DNA from: Pseudorhodobacter aquimaris
GTDB lineage: Bacteria; Pseudomonadota; Alphaproteobacteria; Rhodobacterales; Rhodobacteraceae
Assembly: GCF_001202025.1 (NCBI RefSeq)
Contig: NZ_LGHS01000076.1
Coordinates: forward strand, 124,001 to 188,000
Reading direction: 5' to 3'
Length of the DNA stretch: 64,000 nucleotides
The notes beneath the pieces are model-generated. The model was not told the DNA's origin, ran no database searches, and saw nothing but the letters and a program-made list of their open reading frames with translations. The number at the start of each line of letters is the position of its first letter. Within the stretch, counting starts at the first letter, position 1. Position numbers and translations under genes: made by a program. Shown piece after piece: positions 44,760 to 52,048 of the stretch.

Positions 44760-44920
44760 GGCGGGATCCAATATGTTGGTGAATTTGGCCGCAGTTTATG
44801 CACGCCGCACCGCAGCGCAATAGACTATTTGCCTTTTTTTGAAACATTTCTGCAATAATTGGCATAATGAATGAGCGCCATATGCTTTCAAACGTATGCG
44901 TCAGGCCTGTGTGTCTTGCA

Positions 44921-44935
44921 GAACATTGTGCGAAC
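44921..44935 (+). promoter_or_regulatory. LexA-type SOS box upstream of uvrD
   Basis: The sequence GAACATTGTGCGAAC is the GAAC-N7-GAAC form of the alphaproteobacterial operator, 41 bases before the uvrD start. uvrD is a classical SOS gene, so function is likely. Confidence 0.7.
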
Positions 44936-44975
44936 AGGGCTTTTCGTGGCCGCGCAAACTGGCTAAGCTGGCCGA

Positions 44976-47348
44976 ATGAACGGATTTGATGAAAATGATG
45001 CCTTTGAGGCTGCCGCCGCACCCGCCCCGCAGGTGCCCTTGTCGCAGCGTGCAATGGCCGCGCGGCCGGCACCCTATCTGGACGACCTCAACCCCGCGCA
45101 GCGCGCCGCGGTAGAGGCGCTGGACGGCCCTGTATTGATGCTTGCGGGGGCGGGAACGGGCAAAACCAAGGCGCTGACCACGCGGATTGTGCATCTGCTC
45201 AATACCGCCCGTGCCAACCCGCATGAGATTTTGGCCGTGACCTTTACCAATAAGGCCGCGCGCGAGATGAAGCTGCGCGTGGGGCGGCTGATGGGGCAAT
45301 CGGCGGATGGCATGAAGTGGATGGGGACGTTCCATTCCATCTCGGTCAAAATCCTGCGCCGTCATGCCGAATTGGTCGGGCTGAAATCAAATTTCACGAT
45401 TCTGGATAGTGATGACCAGCTCAGGCTTTTGAAACAGCTTATCGCCGCCAGCAATATTGACGAAAAACGCTGGCCTGCCCGCATGTTGGCCGGCGTGATC
45501 GACAGCTGGAAAAACCGGGCCTGGACGCCGCAAAAGGTGCCGTCTTCCGAGGCATCGGCCTATAACGGCCGCGGGACCGAGCTTTATGAACAATATCAGG
45601 ACCGTTTGCGCAGCCTGAACGCCACAGACTTCGGTGACTTGCTCTTGCACACCGTTACCCTGTTTCAGGCGCATCCCGATATTCTGGCGCAGTATCAGCG
45701 CTGGTTCAAATATATCCTCGTGGACGAATATCAGGATACCAACGTCGCCCAATACCTCTGGCTGCGGCTGTTGGCGCAAGCGCATAAAAATATCTGCTGT
45801 GTGGGCGATGACGATCAGTCGATCTATGGCTGGCGCGGGGCCGAGGTCGGCAATATCCTGCGGTTTGAAACCGATTTCCCCGGCGCCGAGGTGGTCCGGC
45901 TGGAACAAAACTACCGCTCCACCCCGCATATTCTTGCGGCGGCCTCGGCGGTGATTGCGGCCAACTCGGGGCGCTTGGGCAAGACCCTATGGACCGACCG
46001 CGAAGAGGGCGAGAAGCTGCGGCTGATCGGTCATTGGGACGGTGAGGAAGAAGCCCGCTGGATCGGGGATGAGGTCGAAAGCCTGCAACGTGGCACCCGG
46101 GCAATGGAGGCGCAGAGCCTTGATAATATGGCTATTCTGGTCCGCGCCTCGCATCAGATGCGCGCGTTTGAGGATCGTTTCCTGACCATTGGCCTGCCGT
46201 ACCGCGTGATCGGCGGTCCGCGATTCTATGAGCGGTTGGAGATTCGCGACGCGATGGCCTATTTCCGCCTGGCTGTTTCCCCCGAGGATGATCTGGCCTT
46301 TGAGCGGGTAATCAATACCCCCAAACGCGGGCTGGGCGATAAGGCGCGCCAAAACATCCAACGGCGCGCGCGCGAAGGCGGGTTGACGCTTTTGGAGGGC
46401 GCACGGGCCTTGTTGGCCGAGGGCGGGATTTCCGGCAAAGGGGCAGGGCAGCTGCGCGCCTTTACTGATGGGATGGCGCGTTGGCATGACGCCACGCTGG
46501 TGCCCAATTACGACCATATCGAGCTGGCCGAGGCGATGCTGGAGGAATCCGGCTATACCGCCATGTGGCAAAACGACAAATCCCCCGAGGCGCCGGGCCG
46601 GTTGGAGAACCTCAAAGAGCTGGTCAAGGCGCTGGATAACTTTGAGAACCTGCAAGGGTTTTTGGAACACGTCAGCCTGATCATGGAAAATGAGACCGAA
46701 GAGCAGGGTGCCAAGGTCAGCATCATGACGCTCCACGCCGCCAAAGGTCTGGAATTTCCGGTGGTGTTCTTGCCGGGGTGGGAGGATGGTCTGTTCCCCT
46801 CACAGCGCAGCATGGACGAAAGCGGTGCCAAAGGCTTGGAAGAAGAGCGCCGTCTGGCCTATGTCGGCATCACCCGGGCCGAGGCGCTTTGCACCATTTC
46901 TTTTGCCGCCAATCGCAGAGTTTACGGGCAATGGCAAAGCCAGCTTCCCAGCCGGTTCATTGATGAGCTTCCGGCGGATCATGTCGACATCCTCACCCCG
47001 CCCGGCCTTTATGGCGGGGGGTACGGTGCCGCGGCCCCTGCGCCCAAGATCGAGGAACGTGCGGCCAGTGCCGATGTCTATAACTCTCCGGGGTGGCGGC
47101 GGATGCAGGAACGCTCTGCGCAACGCGGCACCAGCCAGCCCCGAGAGGCGAAAGGCAGCGTGATTGACCTTGCGGCGGTATCGTCCTTTACCCAAGGTGA
47201 CCGCGTGTTCCACCAGAAATTCGGCTATGGCACCATTAAGGCGATCGAGGGTGACAAGCTGAGCGTGGCCTTTGACAAGGCCGGAAACAAGCATGTCGTC
47301 GCGGGATTCGTCGTGGCTGCTGATCAGGCGCATGACCTGCCGTTTTAA
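44976..47348 (+). CDS. uvrD: DNA helicase II, UvrD/PcrA family
   Basis: The 790-residue SF1A helicase acts in nucleotide-excision and mismatch repair. It has the Q motif LNPAQRAAVEAL, Walker A LAGAGTGKTKALT, motif Ia VTFTNKAAREM, motif II ILVDEYQDTN, motif III VGDDDQSIYGWRGA, motif IV EQNYRST, motif V IMTLHAAKGLEFPVVFLPG and motif VI RRLAYVGITRA. The C-terminal Tudor-like part (about 735-785: RVFHQKFGYGTIKAIEGDKL) binds RNA polymerase in relatives. An SOS box precedes it. Confidence 0.96.
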   Translation: MNGFDENDAFEAAAAPAPQVPLSQRAMAARPAPYLDDLNPAQRAAVEALDGPVLMLAGAGTGKTKALTTRIVHLLNTARANPHEILAVTFTNKAAREMKLRVGRLMGQSADGMKWMGTFHSISVKILRRHAELVGLKSNFTILDSDDQLRLLKQLIAASNIDEKRWPARMLAGVIDSWKNRAWTPQKVPSSEASAYNGRGTELYEQYQDRLRSLNATDFGDLLLHTVTLFQAHPDILAQYQRWFKYILVDEYQDTNVAQYLWLRLLAQAHKNICCVGDDDQSIYGWRGAEVGNILRFETDFPGAEVVRLEQNYRSTPHILAAASAVIAANSGRLGKTLWTDREEGEKLRLIGHWDGEEEARWIGDEVESLQRGTRAMEAQSLDNMAILVRASHQMRAFEDRFLTIGLPYRVIGGPRFYERLEIRDAMAYFRLAVSPEDDLAFERVINTPKRGLGDKARQNIQRRAREGGLTLLEGARALLAEGGISGKGAGQLRAFTDGMARWHDATLVPNYDHIELAEAMLEESGYTAMWQNDKSPEAPGRLENLKELVKALDNFENLQGFLEHVSLIMENETEEQGAKVSIMTLHAAKGLEFPVVFLPGWEDGLFPSQRSMDESGAKGLEEERRLAYVGITRAEALCTISFAANRRVYGQWQSQLPSRFIDELPADHVDILTPPGLYGGGYGAAAPAPKIEERAASADVYNSPGWRRMQERSAQRGTSQPREAKGSVIDLAAVSSFTQGDRVFHQKFGYGTIKAIEGDKLSVAFDKAGNKHVVAGFVVAADQAHDLPF

Positions 47349-47451
47349 GGCATAAGGTTTTTCAAAATCCGAACTGCATTTTGCGCCTGTGAACATGGTT
47401 CATCGGCGTAAAAATGGTGTCCAAGATAAAGTCTGGGAGGGGAGGGAAACA

Positions 47452-47850
47452 GGCGGCGCGCAGGGAGGAGGAGCGCGCCGCCGTTCCATCTTGTCCGTAC
47501 CCTCGAGGGAGGAGGAAGGGACGGACAATGGCAGTAGGGTCATGCAACGCGCGACCCAAAGGTTTCGTAGCGGCCCCCGGGAGGAGGATAGGGACCGCCA
47601 CGCTTACGTCCGGCCAGGGAGGAGGAGAGGCCGGGCATCTGCATCGGGGAGGTCGCATGGACCTACACCCTGAAACTTTGCGCAGCGACCCCCGGGAGGA
47701 GGATAGGGGCCGCTGCATATCCCATCCGGCTCAGGGAGGAGGAGCCGATTGGTATTCATGAAGGCCGAGCCTTCGTATAAGGTCGGCGACACAAGGGAGG
47801 AGGAGTGTCGCCGTTTTCAAACAAGCGCCCGAGGGAGGAGGAGGGCCCTT
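47452..47850 (-). ncRNA. array of eight CcsR/cuckoo-type sRNA hairpins
   Basis: On the minus strand, directly downstream of the DUF1127 gene, TCCTCCTCCC occurs eight times. The cores are at 47463, 47507, 47579, 47617, 47694, 47734, 47795 and 47833. Each sits in the loop of a separate GC-rich hairpin. Examples of arms are 47452-47461/47473-47482 (10 bp), 47491-47498/47521-47528 (8 bp), 47610-47615/47629-47634 (6 bp) and 47784-47792/47805-47813 (9 bp). The arms differ between units while the loop is constant. This matches the CcsR1-4 RNAs of Rhodobacter sphaeroides (CCUCCUCCC loops, processed from the mRNA of the DUF1127 protein CcaF1), but with twice as many units. Confidence 0.88.
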
Positions 47851-47865
47851 GTCCGAATTCTGTTG

Positions 47866-48081
47866 TTACTTCCCGTAGGCTGCCTCAAGGGCGATACGGG
47901 TGATCATGCTGCGGGAGATACCCAGATCATTCAATTCGCGTGTCGACAGACCGCGCATCTCCGACACGGTCTGGTTATAGACGCGGCGGCTGTGCATTGC
48001 TTCTTTGGTGGACTTCACAAGGCTTGTGATCCGGTCCATCAGGCCCAGGTTGCCAGCAGATGTTGTGCTTGTATAAGCCAT
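47866..48081 (-). CDS. ccaF1: DUF1127 small RNA-binding-type protein, CcaF1-like
   Basis: The 71-residue protein starts AYTSTTSAGNLGLMDRITSL and contains the DUF1127 core (about 30-60: RRVYNQTVSEMRGLSTRELN, then DLGISRSMI). In Rhodobacter, CcaF1 is a small RNA-binding protein encoded at the head of the CcsR sRNA transcript. Gene order and strand are the same here. The frame stays open upstream, but ATG 48081 matches the family start. The RpoH-like promoter 56 bases upstream fits heat- and oxidative-stress induction. Confidence 0.85.
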   Translation of the reverse strand: MAYTSTTSAGNLGLMDRITSLVKSTKEAMHSRRVYNQTVSEMRGLSTRELNDLGISRSMITRIALEAAYGK

Positions 48082-48136
48082 TTTTATGTCTCGCTTCTTT
48101 TCTTTCAAAGCGCGTCTTGTTGCGCTGTTGAAACTA

Positions 48137-48164
48137 AGATGGGGCATATGCTGCAATTGCACAA
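48137..48164 (-). promoter_or_regulatory. heat-shock sigma-type promoter of the ccaF1-CcsR unit
   Basis: On the minus strand TTGTGC (48164-48159), a 14-base spacer and CCCCATCT (48144-48137) fit the RpoH pattern; the -10 element matches CCCCATNT exactly. The start would lie near 48130, about 50 bases before the ATG. Confidence 0.5.
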
Positions 48165-48337
48165 CGCCCATTGCTGCATTGCAGCTATGCGTTTTGGGAA
48201 TGGCAGGTTAAGGAATTAACGTAAGGTAAACAAAGGGTAATCCAGCGCCTTTTGGGTTTTATCGGGAAATATAGCAGTGGCCCTTGCCCTTCGTCAGCAA
48301 AGTGACATTCTGCAAGGGAACATTTGGAGTGGATTTT

Positions 48338-49405
48338 ATGGCTTTGGATAAAGAAACGGTACTGGCGGCACTGGACGGCGTGGCTTTGCCCGACGGCGGA
48401 ACGCTGGTTTCGCGGGATCTGATCAGGGCGCTGACGGTCGAGGCGGGCACCGTCCGTTTCGTGATCGAGGCACCAACACCCGAGGAGGCCCGCGCGCTCG
48501 CTCCGGCCCAGACCACGGCCGAGGCTGCGGTGCGGGCGCTGCCGGGGGTGACATCGGTGCAGGCGGTGACAACCGCCCATGGTCCTGCGGCCAATCCGCC
48601 CAGCCTGAAAATCGGCCAGCACCCCAAGCCGCAGCAGGGCGGCCCGGCACCGATAAGCGGGATTGACCGGATTGTAGTGGTTGGTTCGGGCAAGGGAGGG
48701 GTAGGGAAATCCACCGTCTCCTCCAACCTGGCGGTCGCCTTGGCAAAACAGGGTCGGCGTGTGGGGCTATTGGATGCTGATATCTATGGGCCGTCACAGC
48801 CGCGGATGATGGGGGTGTCCAAGCGCCCGGCCTCGCCGGACGGCAAGACGATCATCCCGCTTCAGGCGCATGGTGTGACCGTGATGTCGATCGGCTTGAT
48901 GCTCAAAGAGGATGAGGCGGTGGTCTGGCGCGGCCCGATGATCATGGGGGCGTTGCAGCAGCTGCTCTCGCAGGTGGAATGGGGCAAGCTGGATATTCTG
49001 ATCGTGGATCTGCCGCCGGGCACAGGGGATATCCAGTTGACGTTGTGCCAGCGGACCAAGCTGACGGGCGCGATTGTTGTGTCTACGCCGCAGGATGTGG
49101 CGATGCTGGATGCACGCCGGGCGCTGGATATGTTCGAAAAGCTGAAAACGCCGGTGCTGGGGCTGATCGAAAACATGTCCACCTATATCTGTCCCAATTG
49201 CGGCCATGAAGCGCATTTGTTCGGCCATGGCGGCGTGGCGGCCGAGGCGGCCAAGATCGGTGTACCTTTCCTGGGGGAACTGCCGTTGGAGCTTGATACC
49301 CGCTTGGCCGGGGATGCAGGTACGCCGATTGCCTTGGGGGATGGCCCGGCCGCCAAGGCCTATGCCGCCTTGGCTGCGCGGTTGATTGCAGGCGGTATGG
49401 CCTGA
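48338..49405 (+). CDS. mrp: Mrp/ApbC-type iron-sulfur cluster carrier ATPase
   Basis: The 355-residue P-loop protein carries Fe-S clusters to apo-enzymes. An N-terminal MIP18-like domain (about 1-80) is followed by the deviant Walker A GSGKGGVGKSTVSSNLA, DADIYGPSQPRMMG, DLPPGTGDIQLTL and the cluster-binding pair YICPNCG near the C-terminus. ATG 48338 has GGAG 8 bases upstream. Confidence 0.93.
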   Translation: MALDKETVLAALDGVALPDGGTLVSRDLIRALTVEAGTVRFVIEAPTPEEARALAPAQTTAEAAVRALPGVTSVQAVTTAHGPAANPPSLKIGQHPKPQQGGPAPISGIDRIVVVGSGKGGVGKSTVSSNLAVALAKQGRRVGLLDADIYGPSQPRMMGVSKRPASPDGKTIIPLQAHGVTVMSIGLMLKEDEAVVWRGPMIMGALQQLLSQVEWGKLDILIVDLPPGTGDIQLTLCQRTKLTGAIVVSTPQDVAMLDARRALDMFEKLKTPVLGLIENMSTYICPNCGHEAHLFGHGGVAAEAAKIGVPFLGELPLELDTRLAGDAGTPIALGDGPAAKAYAALAARLIAGGMA

Positions 49406-49475
49406 CATTCACCTTCAAAGATCCGGCGAAGGGCCGCGCAGGAATAGCCCTGCGCGGCCCTTCGTTGTCAGGCGT

Positions 49476-49522
49476 TGGGATTTTATGGGACAAGTGGCAA
49501 GCCCGAATGGGATGGTTTGGGA
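49476..49522 (+). promoter_or_regulatory. MraZ-type TGGGA repeats, group 1
   Basis: TGGGA occurs at 49476, 49486, 49508 and 49518, with TGGCA at 49495. Pairs are exactly 10 bp apart, one helical turn, as in the TGGGN-N5 repeats bound by MraZ in E. coli. Confidence 0.55.
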
Positions 49523-49652
49523 TTTACGTCGTTCCCATCCAGATTTCCGAATCAAATTCGTTTTTGGCGAGCAGCTTTGGGGCCGCTGTCTTATACTGGG
49601 CGCTGTGTCATCCCTGAAAACTGCGGGTTTCCGGAAATATTTTTGAAAATAA

Positions 49653-49667
49653 TGGGATTATTTGGGA
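49653..49667 (+). promoter_or_regulatory. MraZ-type TGGGA repeats, group 2
   Basis: TGGGA at 49653 and 49663 is separated by TTATT, a 10-bp period. Confidence 0.55.
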
Positions 49668-49823
49668 ATTAGTTGTTTTGATGGGCAGCCCCCATATGTT
49701 GTGTGTCTGTCGCCGCCTTGCAGTACAGTTAGCTTAGATTGATACAGTTTTTGCACCAAATGCTGTTTTTGAGCCTGGTCGGAAACAAGATCTGCCCTGT
49801 CGCGCCCAAAATTTTCCATTGCG

Positions 49824-49838
49824 TCCCATGAAATCCCA
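49824..49838 (-). promoter_or_regulatory. MraZ-type TGGGA repeats, group 3 (inverted)
   Basis: On the minus strand TGGGA occurs at 49838 and 49828 with TTTCA between, the same 10-bp period as groups 1 and 2 but opposite orientation. Confidence 0.5.
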
Positions 49839-50034
49839 TGGCATTCATTGTTCACGGAAGCAAAGAACGGGCAAAACAAATAGGGGCGATTCAAAAGACT
49901 CCGAATAGGCAGAAAAAGCAGGCTCATACAGGCAACCGCTTTTTTGCTTCCGACGAACAACTGATCCGGCGCGCGAGCGAGCAGACATCCCCCAGGTGGC
50001 GCGCGCAGTCGGTTTCCCCGCAAGCGGGATAGGG

Positions 50035-50070
50035 CGGCGGATTGGGCAGTGGCAGCAGCTCAATCCGCCG
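50035..50070 (+). promoter_or_regulatory. stem-loop in the mraZ leader
   Basis: CGGCGGATTG (50035-50044) pairs perfectly with CAATCCGCCG (50061-50070) around 16 bases. GCGGGA and TCCCGT flank it and can extend the stem. It ends 53 bases before the mraZ start. It could be a terminator-like attenuator or a stability element; no T-run follows. Confidence 0.5.
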
Positions 50071-50123
50071 TTTCCCGTTCAAGGGGCAGTTATTGGGACG
50101 AGGGCGCAAGGGGCAAACAAACC

Positions 50124-50633
50124 GTGTCGGAAGACTTTAGAGGCGAATACTACCAGAAGGTAGATAGCAAGGCGCGGGTCTCTATTCCTGCGGCCTTTCG
50201 CCGTGTCCTCGACGCAGGTGACCCGCCAAGCGCCGATTACCCCCGCACCCGTATCGTGATCGTCTATGGCGGCAAATCGCGCCAGTTCGTTGAATGCTAT
50301 ACCGTGCGCGATGCCGACCTTCTGGCCGCGCGCGTACGCAAGCTTCCCATAGGCTCCAAACAGCGCGAGATCGCAGAGCGTGATCTGATCACCCGCTCTC
50401 TCACCGTGGAAATTGATGAAAACGGCCGTATTGTCCTGCCGCAAAAGGTGCGTGACAAGATCGCATTTGACGATGGCGGCGAGACGGCCTTTGCCGGTGC
50501 GCTGGACCGGTTCAAGATCTGGAAGCGCGAGACCTATGATTTTGTCAACGGCAATCTGGATGACGAAGAAGATGAGTTGCCAGAAGGTGTGGATGTGTTG
50601 TCGCTGCTCAGCGGCGTAGATCAGGGGGAATAG
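50124..50633 (+). CDS. mraZ: transcriptional regulator MraZ
   Basis: MraZ binds and usually represses the dcw promoter. The 169-residue product has two AbrB-like SpoVT repeats: GEYYQKVDSKARVSIPAAFR and TVEIDENGRIVLPQKVRDKI. The GTG start at 50124 (VSEDFRGEYY) fits the family start; AAGGGG lies 11 bases upstream. It is the first gene of the division cluster. TGGGA direct repeats upstream suggest autoregulation. Confidence 0.92.
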   Translation: MSEDFRGEYYQKVDSKARVSIPAAFRRVLDAGDPPSADYPRTRIVIVYGGKSRQFVECYTVRDADLLAARVRKLPIGSKQREIAERDLITRSLTVEIDENGRIVLPQKVRDKIAFDDGGETAFAGALDRFKIWKRETYDFVNGNLDDEEDELPEGVDVLSLLSGVDQGE

Positions 50634-50636
50634 GCC

Positions 50637-51683
50637 TTGGAACCCTGCGATCCCACAGGTCGCCCGCATATTCCGGTTCTGATCGGCCCGTTGGTGGATG
50701 CTGTTGGCCCGGTCACAGGTCATTGGCTTGACGGTACGTTCGGGGCGGGTGGCTATACGCGCGCCTTGCTTGCGGCGGGGGCCGATAGCGTAACCGGCGT
50801 GGACCGCGACCCGCTGGCGCTGGAGATGGCTGCCGCTTGGGCCCCTGAATATGGCGACAGGTTGCGGCTTGTTGCGGGTACGTTTTCACAACTCGATCAT
50901 TATGCGGATGCGCCGCTGGACGGGATCGTGCTGGACCTTGGCGTATCGTCGATGCAGTTGGACCAGGCCGCGCGGGGGTTCTCCTTTGCCAAGGAGGGCC
51001 CTTTGGATATGCGCATGGCGCAAGACGGTGAAAGCGCGGCCGATCTGGTCAATACTGCCTCTGAGGAAACCCTTGCCGATATCCTGTATCACTATGGCGA
51101 GGAGCGCGCCTCGCGCCGGATTGCACGGGCAATTGTGGCCGCGCGCACGGCCCAGCCGATCACCACCACGCTGCAATTGGCCGCGATTGCGGCGGGCTGC
51201 TTGCCGCGCCCGAAACCCGGCCAATCGCACCCCGCCACCCGCAGTTTTCAGGCGATCCGTATTGCGGTAAACACCGAATTCAATGAGCTGATCGAAGGGC
51301 TTATGGCCGCCGAACGCGCGCTCAAACCCGGTGGTATGCTGGCGGTTGTGACCTTTCACAGCCTTGAGGACCGGATCGTCAAACGGTTTTTCCAGAACCG
51401 CGCGGGCAAGGATGCCCAGACCAACCGCTATGCCCCCGCGCGGGATGAGGCCGTGCCACGGTTTACGCTTGTGACCAAAGGCGCGGTGGCCCCTGATGCC
51501 GAGGAAATCGCGGCCAACCCGCGCGCGCGGTCGTCCAAATTGCGCGTGGGCAAGCGGACCGATGCCCCTTCGGCAAAGGTTGATCCTGCCGTACTTGGTG
51601 TGCCGATGCTGCCCACGTCCTCCGGTTCGAAAAGACCTCCGAAATCCAGACCACCGACCAGACCAGCGAAAGGACATCGTTGA
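50637..51683 (+). CDS. rsmH: 16S rRNA (cytosine-1402-N4)-methyltransferase
   Basis: The 348-residue product has motif [45 protein letters not shown] and the late [19 protein letters not shown] start at 50637, 3 bases after the mraZ stop, is the only plausible beginning ([14 protein letters not shown]). The C-terminal 35 residues are basic and proline-rich ([17 protein letters not shown]), beyond the enzyme core. It overlaps ftsL. Confidence 0.94.
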   Translation: MEPCDPTGRPHIPVLIGPLVDAVGPVTGHWLDGTFGAGGYTRALLAAGADSVTGVDRDPLALEMAAAWAPEYGDRLRLVAGTFSQLDHYADAPLDGIVLDLGVSSMQLDQAARGFSFAKEGPLDMRMAQDGESAADLVNTASEETLADILYHYGEERASRRIARAIVAARTAQPITTTLQLAAIAAGCLPRPKPGQSHPATRSFQAIRIAVNTEFNELIEGLMAAERALKPGGMLAVVTFHSLEDRIVKRFFQNRAGKDAQTNRYAPARDEAVPRFTLVTKGAVAPDAEEIAANPRARSSKLRVGKRTDAPSAKVDPAVLGVPMLPTSSGSKRPPKSRPPTRPAKGHR

Positions 51684-52048
51684 TGCGCCCCCTGCTTTTT
51701 ATCCTCTCTGCCGTGGTTCTGATGTCGCTTGCCTTTTGGGCCTACCGCGAAAACTATGCCACACAGCGCGCGCAAAAGGATGTGACCGCCCTGACCCGCG
51801 AAATCGCCCATCTACGAGAGGCGCTCTCGCAGCAGCGCGCGGAATGGGCCTATCTTAACCGTCCGTCGCGGCTGCGCGATCTTGTGGTGCTCAACTTTGA
51901 CAGCCTGGGCCTTTTGCCGATGGAGCCAGAGCAATTCGGCCGGGTAGAGCAGGTCGCCTATCCGCTGCCGCCGCTGTCGCTGCCGGAGCTGGGCATGCCT
52001 GTGGATACGATGGGACTGATTTCTGATGAGATGGAGGATACGCCATGA
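51683..52048 (+). CDS. ftsL: cell division protein FtsL
   Basis: The 121-residue bitopic protein has a transmembrane helix at the very start (RPLLFILSAVVLMSLAFWAY). A coiled coil follows (QRAQKDVTALTREIAHLREALSQQ), then the EWAYLNRPSRLRDL motif of FtsL in this order. With FtsB and FtsQ it activates FtsWI. ATG overlaps the rsmH stop (TGATG), with AAAGGA upstream. Confidence 0.9.
   Translation: MRPLLFILSAVVLMSLAFWAYRENYATQRAQKDVTALTREIAHLREALSQQRAEWAYLNRPSRLRDLVVLNFDSLGLLPMEPEQFGRVEQVAYPLPPLSLPELGMPVDTMGLISDEMEDTP

Larger units (their letters stand above)
49409..50123. promoter_or_regulatory. long regulatory region upstream of the dcw cluster
   Basis: About 715 bases between mrp and mraZ carry no gene. 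The region is lower in GC and holds three groups of TGGGA repeats (listed separately), a strong stem-loop close to mraZ, and two T/A-rich stretches (about 49590-49670 and 49840-49940) suitable for promoters. I looked for an RNase P RNA signature and did not find one. Confidence 0.6.

Noticed and set aside
47452-47850. CRISPR-like array (recurring core with variable intervening sequence)
   Set aside because: The repeat is only about 10 bases, spacing is irregular (38-77 bases), each core sits in a loop closed by its own complementary arms, and no cas genes are near. The pattern fits CcsR sRNAs.
49409-50123. RNase P RNA or other large structured RNA before mraZ
   Set aside because: None of the conserved RNase P segments (such as GAGGAAAGTCC) occurs on either strand; only the local hairpin at 50035-50070 is clear.
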